Under the pieces are notes generated by a model that did no database searches, was not told the origin of the DNA, and saw only the letters and a list, made by a program, of their open reading frames with translations. Below, in pieces: positions 15,987 through 24,448 of a DNA stretch of 63,256 bases (positions are counted from its first letter, which is position 1; the number at the start of each line of letters is the position of its first letter). A program made the translations under genes and the position numbers. This DNA comes from WHSM01 sp050701635 (GTDB lineage: Bacteria; Actinomycetota; Actinomycetes; Mycobacteriales; Micromonosporaceae): the NCBI GenBank assembly GCA_050701635.1, contig JBOGDF010000001.1, positions 1 to 63,256 on the forward strand, in the 5' to 3' direction.

Positions 15987-16949
15987 TTACCACGCAACCT
16001 TGACCACCGCGGTCAGCACCAGCTGGCCCAGCGCGACCGGCACCAGCACCAGCCAGCACAGGCGCTGCAGCTGGTCTTCCCGCAGCCGGGGGTACGCCAC
16101 CCGCAGCCACACGATCACGAAGCTGACCGCGAACACCTTCACCAGCGTCCACAGCCAGCCCAGCTCGGCGTCGAGGAACGGGCCCTTCCAACCGCCGAGG
16201 AACAGCACCGTGGTGAGCGCGGCGATCACGATGATCCCGACGTACTCGGCGAGCAGGAAGAACGCGAACCGCAGCCCGGTGTATTCGGTCATGTAGCCGA
16301 ACACCAACTCGGAGTCGGCGATCGGCATGTCGAACGGCGGGCGCCGGATCTCCGCCAGCCCGGCGATGAAGAACACCGCCGCCGCCGGCGCCTGCCACAG
16401 CAGCCACCACGGCCGCCACGCCTCCACGATCCCGGTCAGCGACAGTGTCCCGGCCGCCATCGCCACCGACGCCGCGGCCAGTACGAACGGCAGCTCGTAC
16501 CCCAAAAGTTGGGCAGCGGCGCGCAGCCCGCCGAGCAGGCTGTACTTGTTGGCGCTGGCCCAGCCGGCCATCAGCACCGCGACAATCCCGACGCCGACGA
16601 TGGCGAGCACCATGAACAGCCCGATGTCGAGCGGCTGCGCCACCAGGTCGCGAGGCCCGAGCGGGATCACCAGCAGCGCCACCAGGTAAGGCACCAGCGC
16701 CACGATCGGCGCCAGCCGGAACACCGGCCGGTCGGCGGCGCGCGGCACCACTTCTTCCTTCTGTACGAACTTGATGCCGTCGGCGATCAGCTGTGCCCAG
16801 CCGTGGAACGCGCCGGCGTACATCGGGCCGAGCCGGCCCTGCATGTGCGCCATCACCTTGTGTTCCATCTGGCCCACGATCAGCGGCAACGTCAGGAACG
16901 CGGCCACCACCGCACCGATCCGCAGCGCCAGCTCCAACCACAGCGGCAT
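15987..16949 (-). CDS. nuoH2: Second complex I quinone-channel subunit NuoH2
   Basis: Eight-helix membrane subunit that forms the quinone access channel with NuoB/NuoD; 320 residues, about 100 shorter than the main-operon NuoH. Family signatures are present: ADGIKFVQKEEVVP in loop 1 and RRPPFDMPIADSELVFGYMTEY in loop 3 (about 202-223). In that loop the usual Glu-x-Glu-x-Glu (PEAEQE in E. coli, AEAESE in the main-operon copy) is Ile210-Ala-Asp212-Ser-Glu214, so two of the three acidic positions are changed. Its start overlaps the nuoC2 stop (ATGA). Confidence 0.92.
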   Translation of the reverse strand: MPLWLELALRIGAVVAAFLTLPLIVGQMEHKVMAHMQGRLGPMYAGAFHGWAQLIADGIKFVQKEEVVPRAADRPVFRLAPIVALVPYLVALLVIPLGPRDLVAQPLDIGLFMVLAIVGVGIVAVLMAGWASANKYSLLGGLRAAAQLLGYELPFVLAAASVAMAAGTLSLTGIVEAWRPWWLLWQAPAAAVFFIAGLAEIRRPPFDMPIADSELVFGYMTEYTGLRFAFFLLAEYVGIIVIAALTTVLFLGGWKGPFLDAELGWLWTLVKVFAVSFVIVWLRVAYPRLREDQLQRLCWLVLVPVALGQLVLTAVVKVAW

Positions 16950-17587
16950 CAGCCCTCACCGCCCTCTGGCGAGCTGCCCTCCGGCTCGCTGTCCGGCTGC
17001 GGCGGGCTGCCCGCTTGCGGTCCCCATTCACTGGGATCTGGTACGCCGGGCGGCCGCATCGGGGCCCGCTTCCCGCGCGCGGGGGCGGCGTGGGATTCGC
17101 CGGGCTCCTTGGCGCCGGGCCACGGCTTCGCGACCCGGGACGCGAGCACGAACTCCTTGCGCAGCGGGTGCCCCTCGAACTCCTCCGGCAGCAGCAGCGG
17201 CTTCAGCCCCGGGTGCCCGTCGAACCCGACGCCGAACATCTCGTACGTCTCCCGCTCGTGCCACGCCGCGCCGGGGAACAGCTCCACGATCGACGCGAGG
17301 TGCGCGTCCTCGCGCGGCACCCGGGTCCGCAGCAGCACCCCGTGTTTCGCGGCGACCGACCACAGGTGCGCCACGATCGAGAAGCCTTCCTCCAGCTCGT
17401 CCACAGCGGACAGCCAGTCGAAGAAGTCGCAACCCAGCTCGTCCCTCGCGGTCCGTACCGCCTCGGTCCACCGATCCGGGGGTACGTCGACCGTGGCGCG
17501 CGCGTGGTCGTTGCCGCCCGACACGCTCGCCTCGCACGGCGCACCGAGCAGCTCCACCAGCCGCGTACCAACCTCGTCGGGCGTCAT
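16949..17587 (-). CDS. nuoC2: Second complex I subunit NuoC2
   Basis: 30-kDa-type peripheral-arm subunit, 212 residues. The family motif HERETYEMFGVGFDGHP is followed by LLLPEEFEGHPLRKEF. A Pro/Gly/Ser-rich tail of about 50 residues ends the protein and looks disordered. The ATG at 17587 is chosen because the open frame upstream has no family features. It is directly followed by nuoH2: there is no nuoD, E, F or G between them, unlike the main operon. No separate nuoD2 occurs anywhere in the window. Confidence 0.9.
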   Translation of the reverse strand: MTPDEVGTRLVELLGAPCEASVSGGNDHARATVDVPPDRWTEAVRTARDELGCDFFDWLSAVDELEEGFSIVAHLWSVAAKHGVLLRTRVPREDAHLASIVELFPGAAWHERETYEMFGVGFDGHPGLKPLLLPEEFEGHPLRKEFVLASRVAKPWPGAKEPGESHAAPARGKRAPMRPPGVPDPSEWGPQAGSPPQPDSEPEGSSPEGGEG

Positions 17588-17625
17588 GGTTACCGATCCT
17601 ACGGCCAGCGGCGGGCCGGTCAGCG

Positions 17626-18360
17626 TCACCGGCCGCCGCTGACGTCGAGGATGGTGCCGGTGGCGTACGAGGCTTCGTCGGAGGCCAGCCACAGGATGGC
17701 GGGCGCGATCTCGTCCACGGTGCCGGGGCGCCCCAGGGGCGGGGAGCCGCCGACCCGGTCCAGCCGGCCGGGGGCCTGGATCTCGGTGTCGATCAGGCCG
17801 GGGCGTACCGCCGTCACCCGGATCCCGTCGGCGGCGACCTCCTTGGCGAGCCCGATGGTGAGCGCGTCGACGCCGGCCTTGGCGGCGGCGTAGTCGACGT
17901 ACTCTCCGGGGCTGCCCAGCACGGAGGCGCGGGAGGAGACGTTGACGATGACGCCGCCGGAGCCGCCGTACCGGGTGGACATCCGGCGTACCGCCTCCCG
18001 GCAGCAGAGCAGGGTGCCGGTGAGGTTGACCGCGACCACCCGCTGCAGCCGCTCGGCGGTGAACTCTTCGAGCCGCTGCAGCTCTCCGACGATGCCGGCG
18101 TTGTTCACCACGGCGCGCAGCGTGCCCCAGTCGCCGACGGTCGCGAACAGCCGCTCGACGTCCGCCTCGATCGCGACATCCGCCGGTACGGCGATCCCGC
18201 GCACCCCGGCCGCTTCGCAGTCGGCCACCACCGCGGCCGCTTCGTCGCCGCGTACCCGATAACTGATCGCCACGTCCCAGCCGCGTCGGGCGGCGAGCCG
18301 TGCGGTGGCGGCGCCGATCCCCCGGCTGCCGCCGGTGATCAGCATGGTCGGTCGCGTCAT
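17626..18360 (-). CDS. Short-chain dehydrogenase/reductase (SDR)
   Basis: Classical SDR oxidoreductase, 244 residues. It has a TGGSRGIG cofactor motif (9-16), NNAG (86-89), catalytic Ser142/143 and Tyr157-x3-Lys161 (YAAAK). It resembles glucose 1-dehydrogenase or 3-oxoacyl-ACP reductase-like proteins; the NADP preference is suggested by the Arg after the Gly motif but not proven. It lies 38 bp upstream of the nuoC2 start on the same strand, so it may share its transcript, although it is not a complex I gene. Confidence 0.88.
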   Translation of the reverse strand: MTRPTMLITGGSRGIGAATARLAARRGWDVAISYRVRGDEAAAVVADCEAAGVRGIAVPADVAIEADVERLFATVGDWGTLRAVVNNAGIVGELQRLEEFTAERLQRVVAVNLTGTLLCCREAVRRMSTRYGGSGGVIVNVSSRASVLGSPGEYVDYAAAKAGVDALTIGLAKEVAADGIRVTAVRPGLIDTEIQAPGRLDRVGGSPPLGRPGTVDEIAPAILWLASDEASYATGTILDVSGGR

Positions 18361-18421
18361 GCCGCCAGCTTTCCAGGCGGCTGCCCGGAAACTGTCACAG
18401 CATCCCTCTAGGGTCGCGGTC

Positions 18422-18775
18422 ATGACGATGCAGATGGGCGGCGTGACGATCGACTGCGAGGACCCGCGCGGTCTCGCCGAATTCTGGACCAAGGCCGTGG
18501 GGTACGAGATAACCCAGGACTTCGAGGGCTTCTTCGTGATGCTCACCCCGACCGACGGCGGCGGCTACATCGGGCTGCAGAAGGTCCCCGAGAAACGCGC
18601 CGGGAAGAACCGCGTACACATCGACTTCGCGACTCAGGACCGGAAGGCCGAGGTGGAGCGGCTGATCGGGCTGGGCGCGACCGCCGTGGCCGAGCACAGC
18701 GTGCCCGGTCTCACCTGGAGCGTGCTGCAGGATCCCGAGGGCAACGAGTTCTGTGTCGGCTCGCACCACGGCTGA
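18422..18775 (+). CDS. VOC/glyoxalase-like domain protein
   Basis: 117-residue single-domain member of the vicinal oxygen chelate superfamily. The beta-alpha-beta-beta-beta pattern is visible: VTIDCEDPRGLAEFWTKAVG, GGYIGLQKVPE, NRVHIDFATQD and LQDPEGNEFCV. His and Glu in these segments could bind a metal. The ATG at 18422 follows the divergent SDR start by 61 bp, so both promoters share that gap. Substrate unknown. Confidence 0.82.
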   Translation: MTMQMGGVTIDCEDPRGLAEFWTKAVGYEITQDFEGFFVMLTPTDGGGYIGLQKVPEKRAGKNRVHIDFATQDRKAEVERLIGLGATAVAEHSVPGLTWSVLQDPEGNEFCVGSHHG

Positions 18776-18802
18776 GCCGCGGGCACCAACCACTGACGCG
18801 GG

Positions 18803-19393
18803 TCAGTGCGGCGTGACCGTTGGCGCGGTGAGGGCGGCGGCGTCCGTACCCCCGGCACGTCCGGCGGCACCGGGTGACCGGTCGTCACGGGCGAGACCGC
18901 CGAGACCGGCCTGCTCGGCGGCGATCTTCTCCTGCAGCCGCAGGATGCCGTGCAGCAGCGCCTCAGGCCGGGGCGGGCAGCCGGGCACGTAGACGTCGAC
19001 CGGGATCAACTGGTCGACGCCCTTGGTCACCGAGTAGGAGTCCCAGTAGGGGCCGCCGCAATTGGAGCATGCGCCGAACGAGATCACGTACTTCGGCTCG
19101 GGCATCTGGTCGTAGAGCCGTTTCACCGCGGGCGCCATCTTGTCGGTGACGGTGCCCGAGACCACCATCAGGTCGGCCTGGCGCGGGCCGTGCGCGAACG
19201 GGATCACGCCCAGCCGGATGAAGTCGTGGCGCCCCATCGAGGTCGCGATGAACTCGATGGCGCAGCAGGCGAGCCCGAAGTTGAACACCCAGAGGCTGTA
19301 GCGGCGACCCCAGTTCAGCACGAACCGGATCGGCTCGCCGAGCACTCCGGCGACGCCGCCACGCCGCTGCGCACTCACCGGCAAGGTCGTCAT
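18803..19393 (-). CDS. nuoB2: Second complex I subunit NuoB2
   Basis: Subunit carrying the terminal N2 [4Fe-4S] cluster next to the quinone site; 196 residues. The four cluster cysteines are visible: the vicinal pair in GLACCAIEF, one in FGACSNCGG and one in VPGCPPRPE. A low-complexity C-terminal tail of about 40 residues (Ala/Gly/Thr-rich) is not part of the fold. NuoB normally packs against NuoD, which this gene set lacks. It is isolated: nuoC2 is 1.2 kb downstream and nuoA2 5 kb upstream, all on the same strand. Confidence 0.93.
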   Translation of the reverse strand: MTTLPVSAQRRGGVAGVLGEPIRFVLNWGRRYSLWVFNFGLACCAIEFIATSMGRHDFIRLGVIPFAHGPRQADLMVVSGTVTDKMAPAVKRLYDQMPEPKYVISFGACSNCGGPYWDSYSVTKGVDQLIPVDVYVPGCPPRPEALLHGILRLQEKIAAEQAGLGGLARDDRSPGAAGRAGGTDAAALTAPTVTPH

Positions 19394-19443
19394 GGCGCCA
19401 GCGTATCGGGCGCCGGTCCGCCCTGACGGATTGCGGGGCGCTG

Positions 19444-19479
19444 GCTAATGCTGTTAGCTTTTACGCTATGAGTGCTAGC
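19444..19479. promoter_or_regulatory. Paired GCTA...TAGC inverted repeats, candidate TetR operator
   Basis: GCTAATGCTGTTAGC (19444-19458) and GCTATGAGTGCTAGC (19465-19479) are two 15-bp inverted repeats with starts 21 bp apart, i.e. on the same DNA face. They end 28 bp before the TetR-like start codon. The link to that regulator rests on position and symmetry only. Confidence 0.45.
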
Positions 19480-19507
19480 CGTCGCGTATCGCGCCTGGGA
19501 GGCGACC

Positions 19508-20098
19508 GTGCCTAGGGCAGGTTTGTCGACCCGCGCCGTCGTCGACGCCGCCCTCGACCTGATCGACGCCAGAGGTCCGGACGCGCTCACGCTGGCCGCG
19601 GTCGCCGGGCGTACGGGGGTTGCCACGCCGTCGCTGTACAAGCACGTCGGCAGCCTCGCCGAGCTGCGTACGCTGCTCGCCGTACGGGTGCTGGAGGAGC
19701 TCACCGAGCAGCTCACCGCCGCCGCGCTCGGGACGTCCGGCGACGACGCGACGACCGCGCTGATGCACGCGTACCGCCGGTACGTCCAGCAGCACCCCGC
19801 CCGGTACGCCGCCCTGCCCCCGGATCCGCTGCATGATCCGGAGCTGGCCGCCGCCGGCACGAAGCTGCTGCACGTCGTGCTCGCCGTGCTCCGCGGGTAC
19901 GACCTCGCCGACTCCGACCTGATCCACGCCACCCGCGCGCTGCGGGTGATCGCGCACGGCTTCGCCTCGATCGAGGCCAGCGGCGGCTTCGGGCTGCCGG
20001 AAGCCGTCGACGAGACGTACCACCAAATGATCCAGATGTTTCTCGCCAACCTCCCGCGCCCCTCGCAGAAGCGCCCCTCGCAGCACCGCCCCTCGTAA
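19508..20098 (+). CDS. TetR-family transcriptional regulator
   Basis: 196-residue regulator. The N-terminal helix-turn-helix is LSTRAVVDAALDLI then LAAVAGRTGVATPSLYKHVG (about 4-50), and a WHG-type C-terminal effector domain follows (about 80-180). The GTG at 19508 has a GGGAGG ribosome site; an upstream ATG at 19472 lies inside the operator region. The last 14 residues come from a 15-base DNA repeat (RPSQK-RPSQH-RPS). It sits 12 bp before a membrane protein gene, its probable target together with itself. Confidence 0.85.
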   Translation: MPRAGLSTRAVVDAALDLIDARGPDALTLAAVAGRTGVATPSLYKHVGSLAELRTLLAVRVLEELTEQLTAAALGTSGDDATTALMHAYRRYVQQHPARYAALPPDPLHDPELAAAGTKLLHVVLAVLRGYDLADSDLIHATRALRVIAHGFASIEASGGFGLPEAVDETYHQMIQMFLANLPRPSQKRPSQHRPS

Positions 20099-20110
20099 AG
20101 GAGTCCCACC

Positions 20111-20761
20111 ATGTCCGCGTACCGGATCCGGCTCGGCGCACTCGCCCTCGGCGCCGCCGCCGTGCTGTTCGTGCTCTACTCCGCCACCCGCCCGTGGCAC
20201 GACGAGACCACCGCGGCCGGCGCCGCCGCCGCGCTCGGCTCCGGCGCCTGGGTCGCCTCGCACCTGTTCGCCATGATCGGCTTCATCCTGGTGCCGCTCG
20301 GGCTGCTCGCGCTGCGCGCCGTGGTCAGCCGTACCGGCGCCGAGCGGCTGGCGTTCTCCGGGGCCATCACCAGCTGGATCGGCGCCGGGCTGACCCTGCC
20401 GTACTACGGCGCCGAGGATTTCGCGCTGCACGCGATCGCGAAGGCGGCGGCCGGCGGCGAGCAGCTCGACCTGGTGAAGCTGACCGAAGCCTTCCGGTAC
20501 GACCCGGTGGCGGCGACCACGTTCGCGATCGGGCTGCTCCTGCTCGGGGTCGGGGCGGTGCTGGCCGCCGTCGCGGTGTGGCGCTCCGGCGTACTGGCCC
20601 GGGCCAGCGGGATCCCGTTCGCGCTCGGGTTCGCGCTGTTCATCCCGCAGTTCTACACACCTCCGGCGGTACGGATCGCGCACGGCGTACTGCTCGGGGC
20701 CGGGCTGGCGTGGCTGGCCTGGGAGCTGTGGCGTACCGGCCGGACCGAGGTCGCGAGCTGA
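20111..20761 (+). CDS. Six-helix integral membrane protein
   Basis: 216 residues with roughly six hydrophobic helices (starting near 8, 45, 78, 135, 165 and 190). I see no enzymatic motif or known domain signature; it resembles unassigned actinobacterial membrane proteins. The AAAGGAGT ribosome site is nine bases before the ATG. It is co-transcribed with the TetR-like regulator, suggesting control by it, as is common for efflux or stress membrane proteins. Confidence 0.75.
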   Translation: MSAYRIRLGALALGAAAVLFVLYSATRPWHDETTAAGAAAALGSGAWVASHLFAMIGFILVPLGLLALRAVVSRTGAERLAFSGAITSWIGAGLTLPYYGAEDFALHAIAKAAAGGEQLDLVKLTEAFRYDPVAATTFAIGLLLLGVGAVLAAVAVWRSGVLARASGIPFALGFALFIPQFYTPPAVRIAHGVLLGAGLAWLAWELWRTGRTEVAS

Positions 20762-20765
20762 CCGC

Positions 20766-21606
20766 TCAGGTACGACGGCGGCGCCGTACGGCGGCCCACG
20801 CGGCCACGGCAACGGCGCCACCGAGCACCACGACCACGCACCACATCCACAGGTCATTGACCGCGTCGTAGTGGTCGCTGTCGTACGGGCCGAGCACCGC
20901 GTACGCCAGCTCCGCCAGCAGCGGACCGGAGACCGCCGCGACCACGGGGTGCCGTTCCTCCCGGGGGGCTACGCCAACTGATCACGCCGCACAGCGCGAC
21001 CGCCGGGACCAGGCTCGCGATCAGCATCGCCACATCCACCCAGTCCCACAGCCGGAGTGGTGGGAAGCTCAGCACCGGCCACCAGCTCGGCAGCACACCG
21101 ATCAGGTGCAGCGGCTGCGTCGCGGCGATCAGCCAGCCGGTGCCGATCCACAGCAGGATCCCGCGCCGCAGCTCCGGCCGCCCGGCCAGCACCGCCACCG
21201 CGGCACCGCCGATCACCACTGCGGCCACCGCCGGATACCACGCGTCAATGTCGGCGTCCGGCACCCGGCGCGCCAACGCCTGGACGTACGGGACCTGCGC
21301 CGTACCGCCGATCGCCGCGGCCACCCCGATCCCGAGCCGGCTCCACACCGGCAGCACCTCCGGTACGGATTCGGGCGCCACCGCGCGGCCTACCCGTACC
21401 GCGGCCAGCGCGCCGAGCAGGATGCCGGTCGCGACTTACCAGACGATGAGGGCCTGCTGGTACTGCTGGGTGTCGTTGCCCGCCTCGTACACCTGGGCGG
21501 GTTGCAGCACGCCGGTCGCCTGGGCCAGCCACAGCTGCGCCAACCCGAGTACGACGCCGCCGCACACCGCCAAGCCGGCCAGCATCCACCACCGACCACG
21601 ACTCAT
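20766..21606 (-). pseudogene. Broken membrane-protein gene (nonsense codon plus frameshift)
   Basis: Reading from ATG 21606 (MSRGRWWMLAGLAV) gives hydrophobic sequence to an in-frame TAA at 21436-21438 (after ALIVW). The same frame then continues with hydrophobic, family-like sequence (VATGILLGALAAVRVG, later LLWIGTGWLIAATQ). At a run of six G/C bases (20963-20968) the frame is lost. Removing one base restores it (SWRSPREERHPVV, then WMWCVVVVLGGAVAVAAW) to a stop at 20766. Together about 280 codons with seven or so helices are recovered. The TAA could derive from TAC (Tyr) by one change. Two lesions argue for a true pseudogene; one could be a sequencing error. Family unknown. Confidence 0.75.
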
Positions 21607-21639
21607 CACCGGGCACCGTAGTGACCCGGCACAAGCCGG

Positions 21640-22446
21640 TCAGGCGCGCTCGGCTTTGTCCAGGTGCGCCTCGAGCGCGGCGGTGACCGCCTCGGGCTCC
21701 TCCAGCGTGGAGGTGTGGCCGGCGCGGGGCACCCGTACCAGCGTCGAGCCGACGATGTCCGCGTGGATCCGCTCGGCCTTCGCCGGTGGGGTCGCGACGT
21801 CCTCCTCACCGACCAGCACCAGCGTCGGGGCGGTGATCGCGGGCAGCAGGTCGTACACCTCGGGGCGCTCGATCACCCCGTACGTGGCCCGCACCGCCCC
21901 GGTACGGTCCTTCCGCAGCAGCTCCTGCCGCAACTCTTCCCGCCGCGCCGCCCGGGCCGGGTCCGTCAGGAACGTCGAGCCGAACATCACCTTCATCACC
22001 TGACCGGCGACCGGGCGCGGTCCGAACAGCTTGTAGATCAACGCGAGCAGCCGGTAGCGCACCACCTTGTCCGGATCCTCGGGCCCGGCGGAGGTGTCCA
22101 GCAACGACAGCGACCGCACCCGCTCCGGGTGCCGGGCCGCCAACCGCATCCCGATGAAACCGCCCATCGACAGCCCGACGTAGTGCGCCGACTCCAGCTC
22201 CAGCGCGTCGAAGACCCCCACCAGGTCTCCGGTGAGCGCGTCCATGTCGTACCCGGCGGGGGTCACCTCGGAGCCGCCCTGGCCCCGCCAGTCGACCGTG
22301 ATGCACCGGTACCGGTCGCGCAGCGCGTCGATCTGAGGGCGGAACATCTCCCCGGTCCAGAGCAGCCCGTGGCCGAACACCACCGGCGGCCCGGACCCTT
22401 CGTCCGAGACCTGCAACGTCGCGCCATTGATCCTCATCGTCGGCAT
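21640..22446 (-). CDS. Alpha/beta hydrolase
   Basis: 268-residue alpha/beta-fold hydrolase. The oxyanion segment is GHGLLWTGEMF, the nucleophile elbow GLSMGG (Ser93), the acid probably Asp in GEEDVATPP (about 218) and the catalytic His in RAGHTSTLEEPE (about 246). It belongs to the broad group with 3-oxoadipate enol-lactonases and esterases; no secretion signal. ATG 22446 is used; a second ATG lies three codons in. The MITE-like element starts 35 bp upstream, so its promoter may lie in or beyond that element. Confidence 0.88.
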   Translation of the reverse strand: MPTMRINGATLQVSDEGSGPPVVFGHGLLWTGEMFRPQIDALRDRYRCITVDWRGQGGSEVTPAGYDMDALTGDLVGVFDALELESAHYVGLSMGGFIGMRLAARHPERVRSLSLLDTSAGPEDPDKVVRYRLLALIYKLFGPRPVAGQVMKVMFGSTFLTDPARAARREELRQELLRKDRTGAVRATYGVIERPEVYDLLPAITAPTLVLVGEEDVATPPAKAERIHADIVGSTLVRVPRAGHTSTLEEPEAVTAALEAHLDKAERA

Positions 22447-22481
22447 GTGCCGGATTGTCCCGACCCATGCCGACGATGTCG

Positions 22482-22648
22482 AGGAGTCTGCTGAATAACT
22501 CCGGTCGAGTCGCGGCGAGGCCCATTTGTCGGTCCGGCAAGGCGGAGATTTGTCCGAATACCGGTGTTGTATTCGGGCGAATCTCCAACGCCGCCGGTCG
22601 GCAAATGGGTCCGGCGCGGCCGACCAGCGAGTTGTTCAGCAGACTCCT
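22482..22648. mobile_element. MITE-like element, 167 bp, with long terminal inverted repeats
   Basis: Outer arms AGGAGTCTGCTGAATAACTC (22482-22501) and the reverse complement of AGGAGTCTGCTGAACAACTC at the right end (to 22648) differ at one base. Pairing continues inward (GGCCCATTTGTCGG with CGGCAAATGGGTCC; GGAGATT...CCGAATAC with GTATTCGG...AATCTCC) to a CGGTGTT loop. No ORF fits inside. A related, partly visible element opens the window (1-71). Clear target duplications are not seen. It begins 35 bp before the hydrolase start and ends three bases before the GH20 stop codon, where the hairpin may end that transcript. Confidence 0.75.
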
Positions 22649-22651
22649 AGA

Positions 22652-24280
22652 TCACGGCCAGGGGACGTCGGGGGCGCGGTAGTAGTTCACGCTGAGTACG
22701 TCCCAGCGCGGACCCTGCGCCGCGAGCCGCTTGCTGTACGTACGCCAGTCGTGGGTCGACGCCGGGGACCAGCCGATCTCGGCGATCCCGGGCAGCCGCG
22801 GGTACGCCATGAACTCCAACTTGTTCACGTCGTCCAGCGTCTCCGTCCACAGCGGCGCCTCGACCCCGGCGATGCTCGTCTCACCGACGCCGTTGACCTG
22901 GCTGGCCGGATCCCAGCTGTACGACAGCTTGGTCGGCACGTACCCGGCCCAGGTCAGCCCGCACGGGGTGGACCGGTCGTACTTCATGTCGAGGTACGCC
23001 CGGTTCGCCGGCGACATCACGACCTTGGCGCCCTTCGACACCGCGAGCCGCGCCAGGTCGGCCGAGCGGGTGTCCCCCGTCCCCCAGTACTGCGTGGTGG
23101 CGCCGGCGGGCAGCGGCCCGGCGGCGATCTCCTGCCAGCCCATCACCTGCTTGCCGTACGTACCGAACATCGGGAACACCCGGGTCAGGAACGTCCGGTA
23201 GTCCGCCGGCGGGGTCGAGTGCGCCTCGTCGCCGCCCATGTGGATCCGGCTGCCCGGCGTGATCGCGGCCAGCTCCCGCAGCACGTCGTTGACGAAGGTG
23301 TACGTGATCTCCTTACCGATGCACAGCGAGCTGAACCCCACGTCGGTGCCGGTGTAGAGCGGTGGTGCCACGCCGTCGCAGTTGAGCTCGGCGTACGAGG
23401 CGAGCGCGGCGTTGGTGTGGCCCGGCATGTCGATCTCGGGCACCACGGTCATGTACCGCGCGGCGGCGTAGTTCACGATCTCGGTGTAGTCGGCCTTGGT
23501 GTAGTAGCCGCCGGGCGTACCGCCGACCTCCAGGCTGCCGCCGTACGTCGCGAGCCGCGGCCAGCTGTCGATCACGATCCGCCAGCCCTGGTCGTCGCTG
23601 AGGTGCAGGTGGAAGGTGTTCATCTTGTACATCGAGGCCAGGTCGATGTAGCGCTTCACCTCGGCCACCGACATGAAGTGGCGGGAGACGTCGAGCATCG
23701 TCCCCCGGTACGCGAACCGCGGCGCGTCGCTGATCGCCACCGCCGGCACCGTCCACGGCCCCGGCTGTACGGTCGGCGCCTCGATCGCCGGGGGCAGCAG
23801 CTGCCGCAGCGTCTGCACCCCGCGGAACAGCCCCTGCGCCCCGTGCGCCGTCAGCGTCACGTTCGCCGGGTCCGCGCTGAGCCGGTAGCCCTCCGCGCCG
23901 AGGCTGCTGGCGCCGCCGGCGTCGAGCACGATCGCGCCGCTCGGGCCGGGGCCGTCCGCCACGGTCACCGGCACCGGGTAGCCGGTCGACGGACGCAGCA
24001 GCGCGGCGAGGTAGTTGGCGACGTTCACCGCGTCGGCGGAGCCGGGGCGTACCACCACGCCGGTGGCGGCGGTGAGCCCGAAGCCGGCTCCGGACTGCGT
24101 GGTCACCGACGCCGGCTGCGGCACCAGCGGCAGCTGCGCCGGGCGCCGCGCCGCCACGGCGATCGACTCACCCGCCAACGCCGGCACGGCGACAACACCG
24201 CAGGTCAGCGCCGCGACGGCGGCGACGATCACGTACCACTGACTGCGAAAAACTGCGCGGAATGAGCCCACTCCAGTCAT
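22652..24280 (-). CDS. Secreted GH20 beta-N-acetylhexosaminidase
   Basis: 542-residue glycoside hydrolase family 20 enzyme that removes terminal GlcNAc/GalNAc from chitin oligomers or glycans by substrate-assisted catalysis. An N-terminal signal sequence is visible (VIVAAVAALTCGVVAVPALA, cleavage near residue 36). The GH20b domain spans about 45-180 and the catalytic barrel begins at FAYRGTMLDVSRHF. The catalytic Asp351-Glu352 pair lies in HMGGDEAH. The end of the gene abuts the MITE-like element. The ATG has a GGGGAG ribosome site, and a plausible promoter lies just upstream. It sits between nuoB2 and nuoA2 without functional relation. Confidence 0.93.
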   Translation of the reverse strand: MTGVGSFRAVFRSQWYVIVAAVAALTCGVVAVPALAGESIAVAARRPAQLPLVPQPASVTTQSGAGFGLTAATGVVVRPGSADAVNVANYLAALLRPSTGYPVPVTVADGPGPSGAIVLDAGGASSLGAEGYRLSADPANVTLTAHGAQGLFRGVQTLRQLLPPAIEAPTVQPGPWTVPAVAISDAPRFAYRGTMLDVSRHFMSVAEVKRYIDLASMYKMNTFHLHLSDDQGWRIVIDSWPRLATYGGSLEVGGTPGGYYTKADYTEIVNYAAARYMTVVPEIDMPGHTNAALASYAELNCDGVAPPLYTGTDVGFSSLCIGKEITYTFVNDVLRELAAITPGSRIHMGGDEAHSTPPADYRTFLTRVFPMFGTYGKQVMGWQEIAAGPLPAGATTQYWGTGDTRSADLARLAVSKGAKVVMSPANRAYLDMKYDRSTPCGLTWAGYVPTKLSYSWDPASQVNGVGETSIAGVEAPLWTETLDDVNKLEFMAYPRLPGIAEIGWSPASTHDWRTYSKRLAAQGPRWDVLSVNYYRAPDVPWP

Positions 24281-24306
24281 GTTTGCTCCCCAGGTCGACT
24301 GACATC

Positions 24307-24334
24307 GTTATACCGAGGGCCGACCGGAATGTCA
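24307..24334 (-). promoter_or_regulatory. Candidate promoter of the GH20 gene
   Basis: On the minus strand TGACAT (24334-24329), a 16-bp spacer and TATAAC (24312-24307) form a good vegetative-type promoter ending 26 bp before the GH20 start codon. AT-rich hexamers like these are rare in this DNA. Confidence 0.5.
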
Positions 24335-24373
24335 TCACCGACGAGCGCGTCGCGCGCGGACGCAACCCCACCC

Positions 24374-24438
24374 AAGATCGCCAATTGGGGTACGAAAATG
24401 CAGCGTGACCGCACATCCGTACCCGAAACAGCGATCTT
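24374..24438. repeat. Dispersed inverted repeat (copy 2)
   Basis: Arms AAGATCGCCAATTGGGGTAC (24374-24393) and GTACCCGAAACAGCGATCTT (24419-24438) are imperfect reverse complements. The right arm matches the arms at 1332-1349 and 30614-30633. It lies between nuoA2 and the GH20 gene, both on the minus strand, where it may end the nuoA2 transcript. Confidence 0.65.
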
Positions 24439-24448
24439 GACAGTTGAC

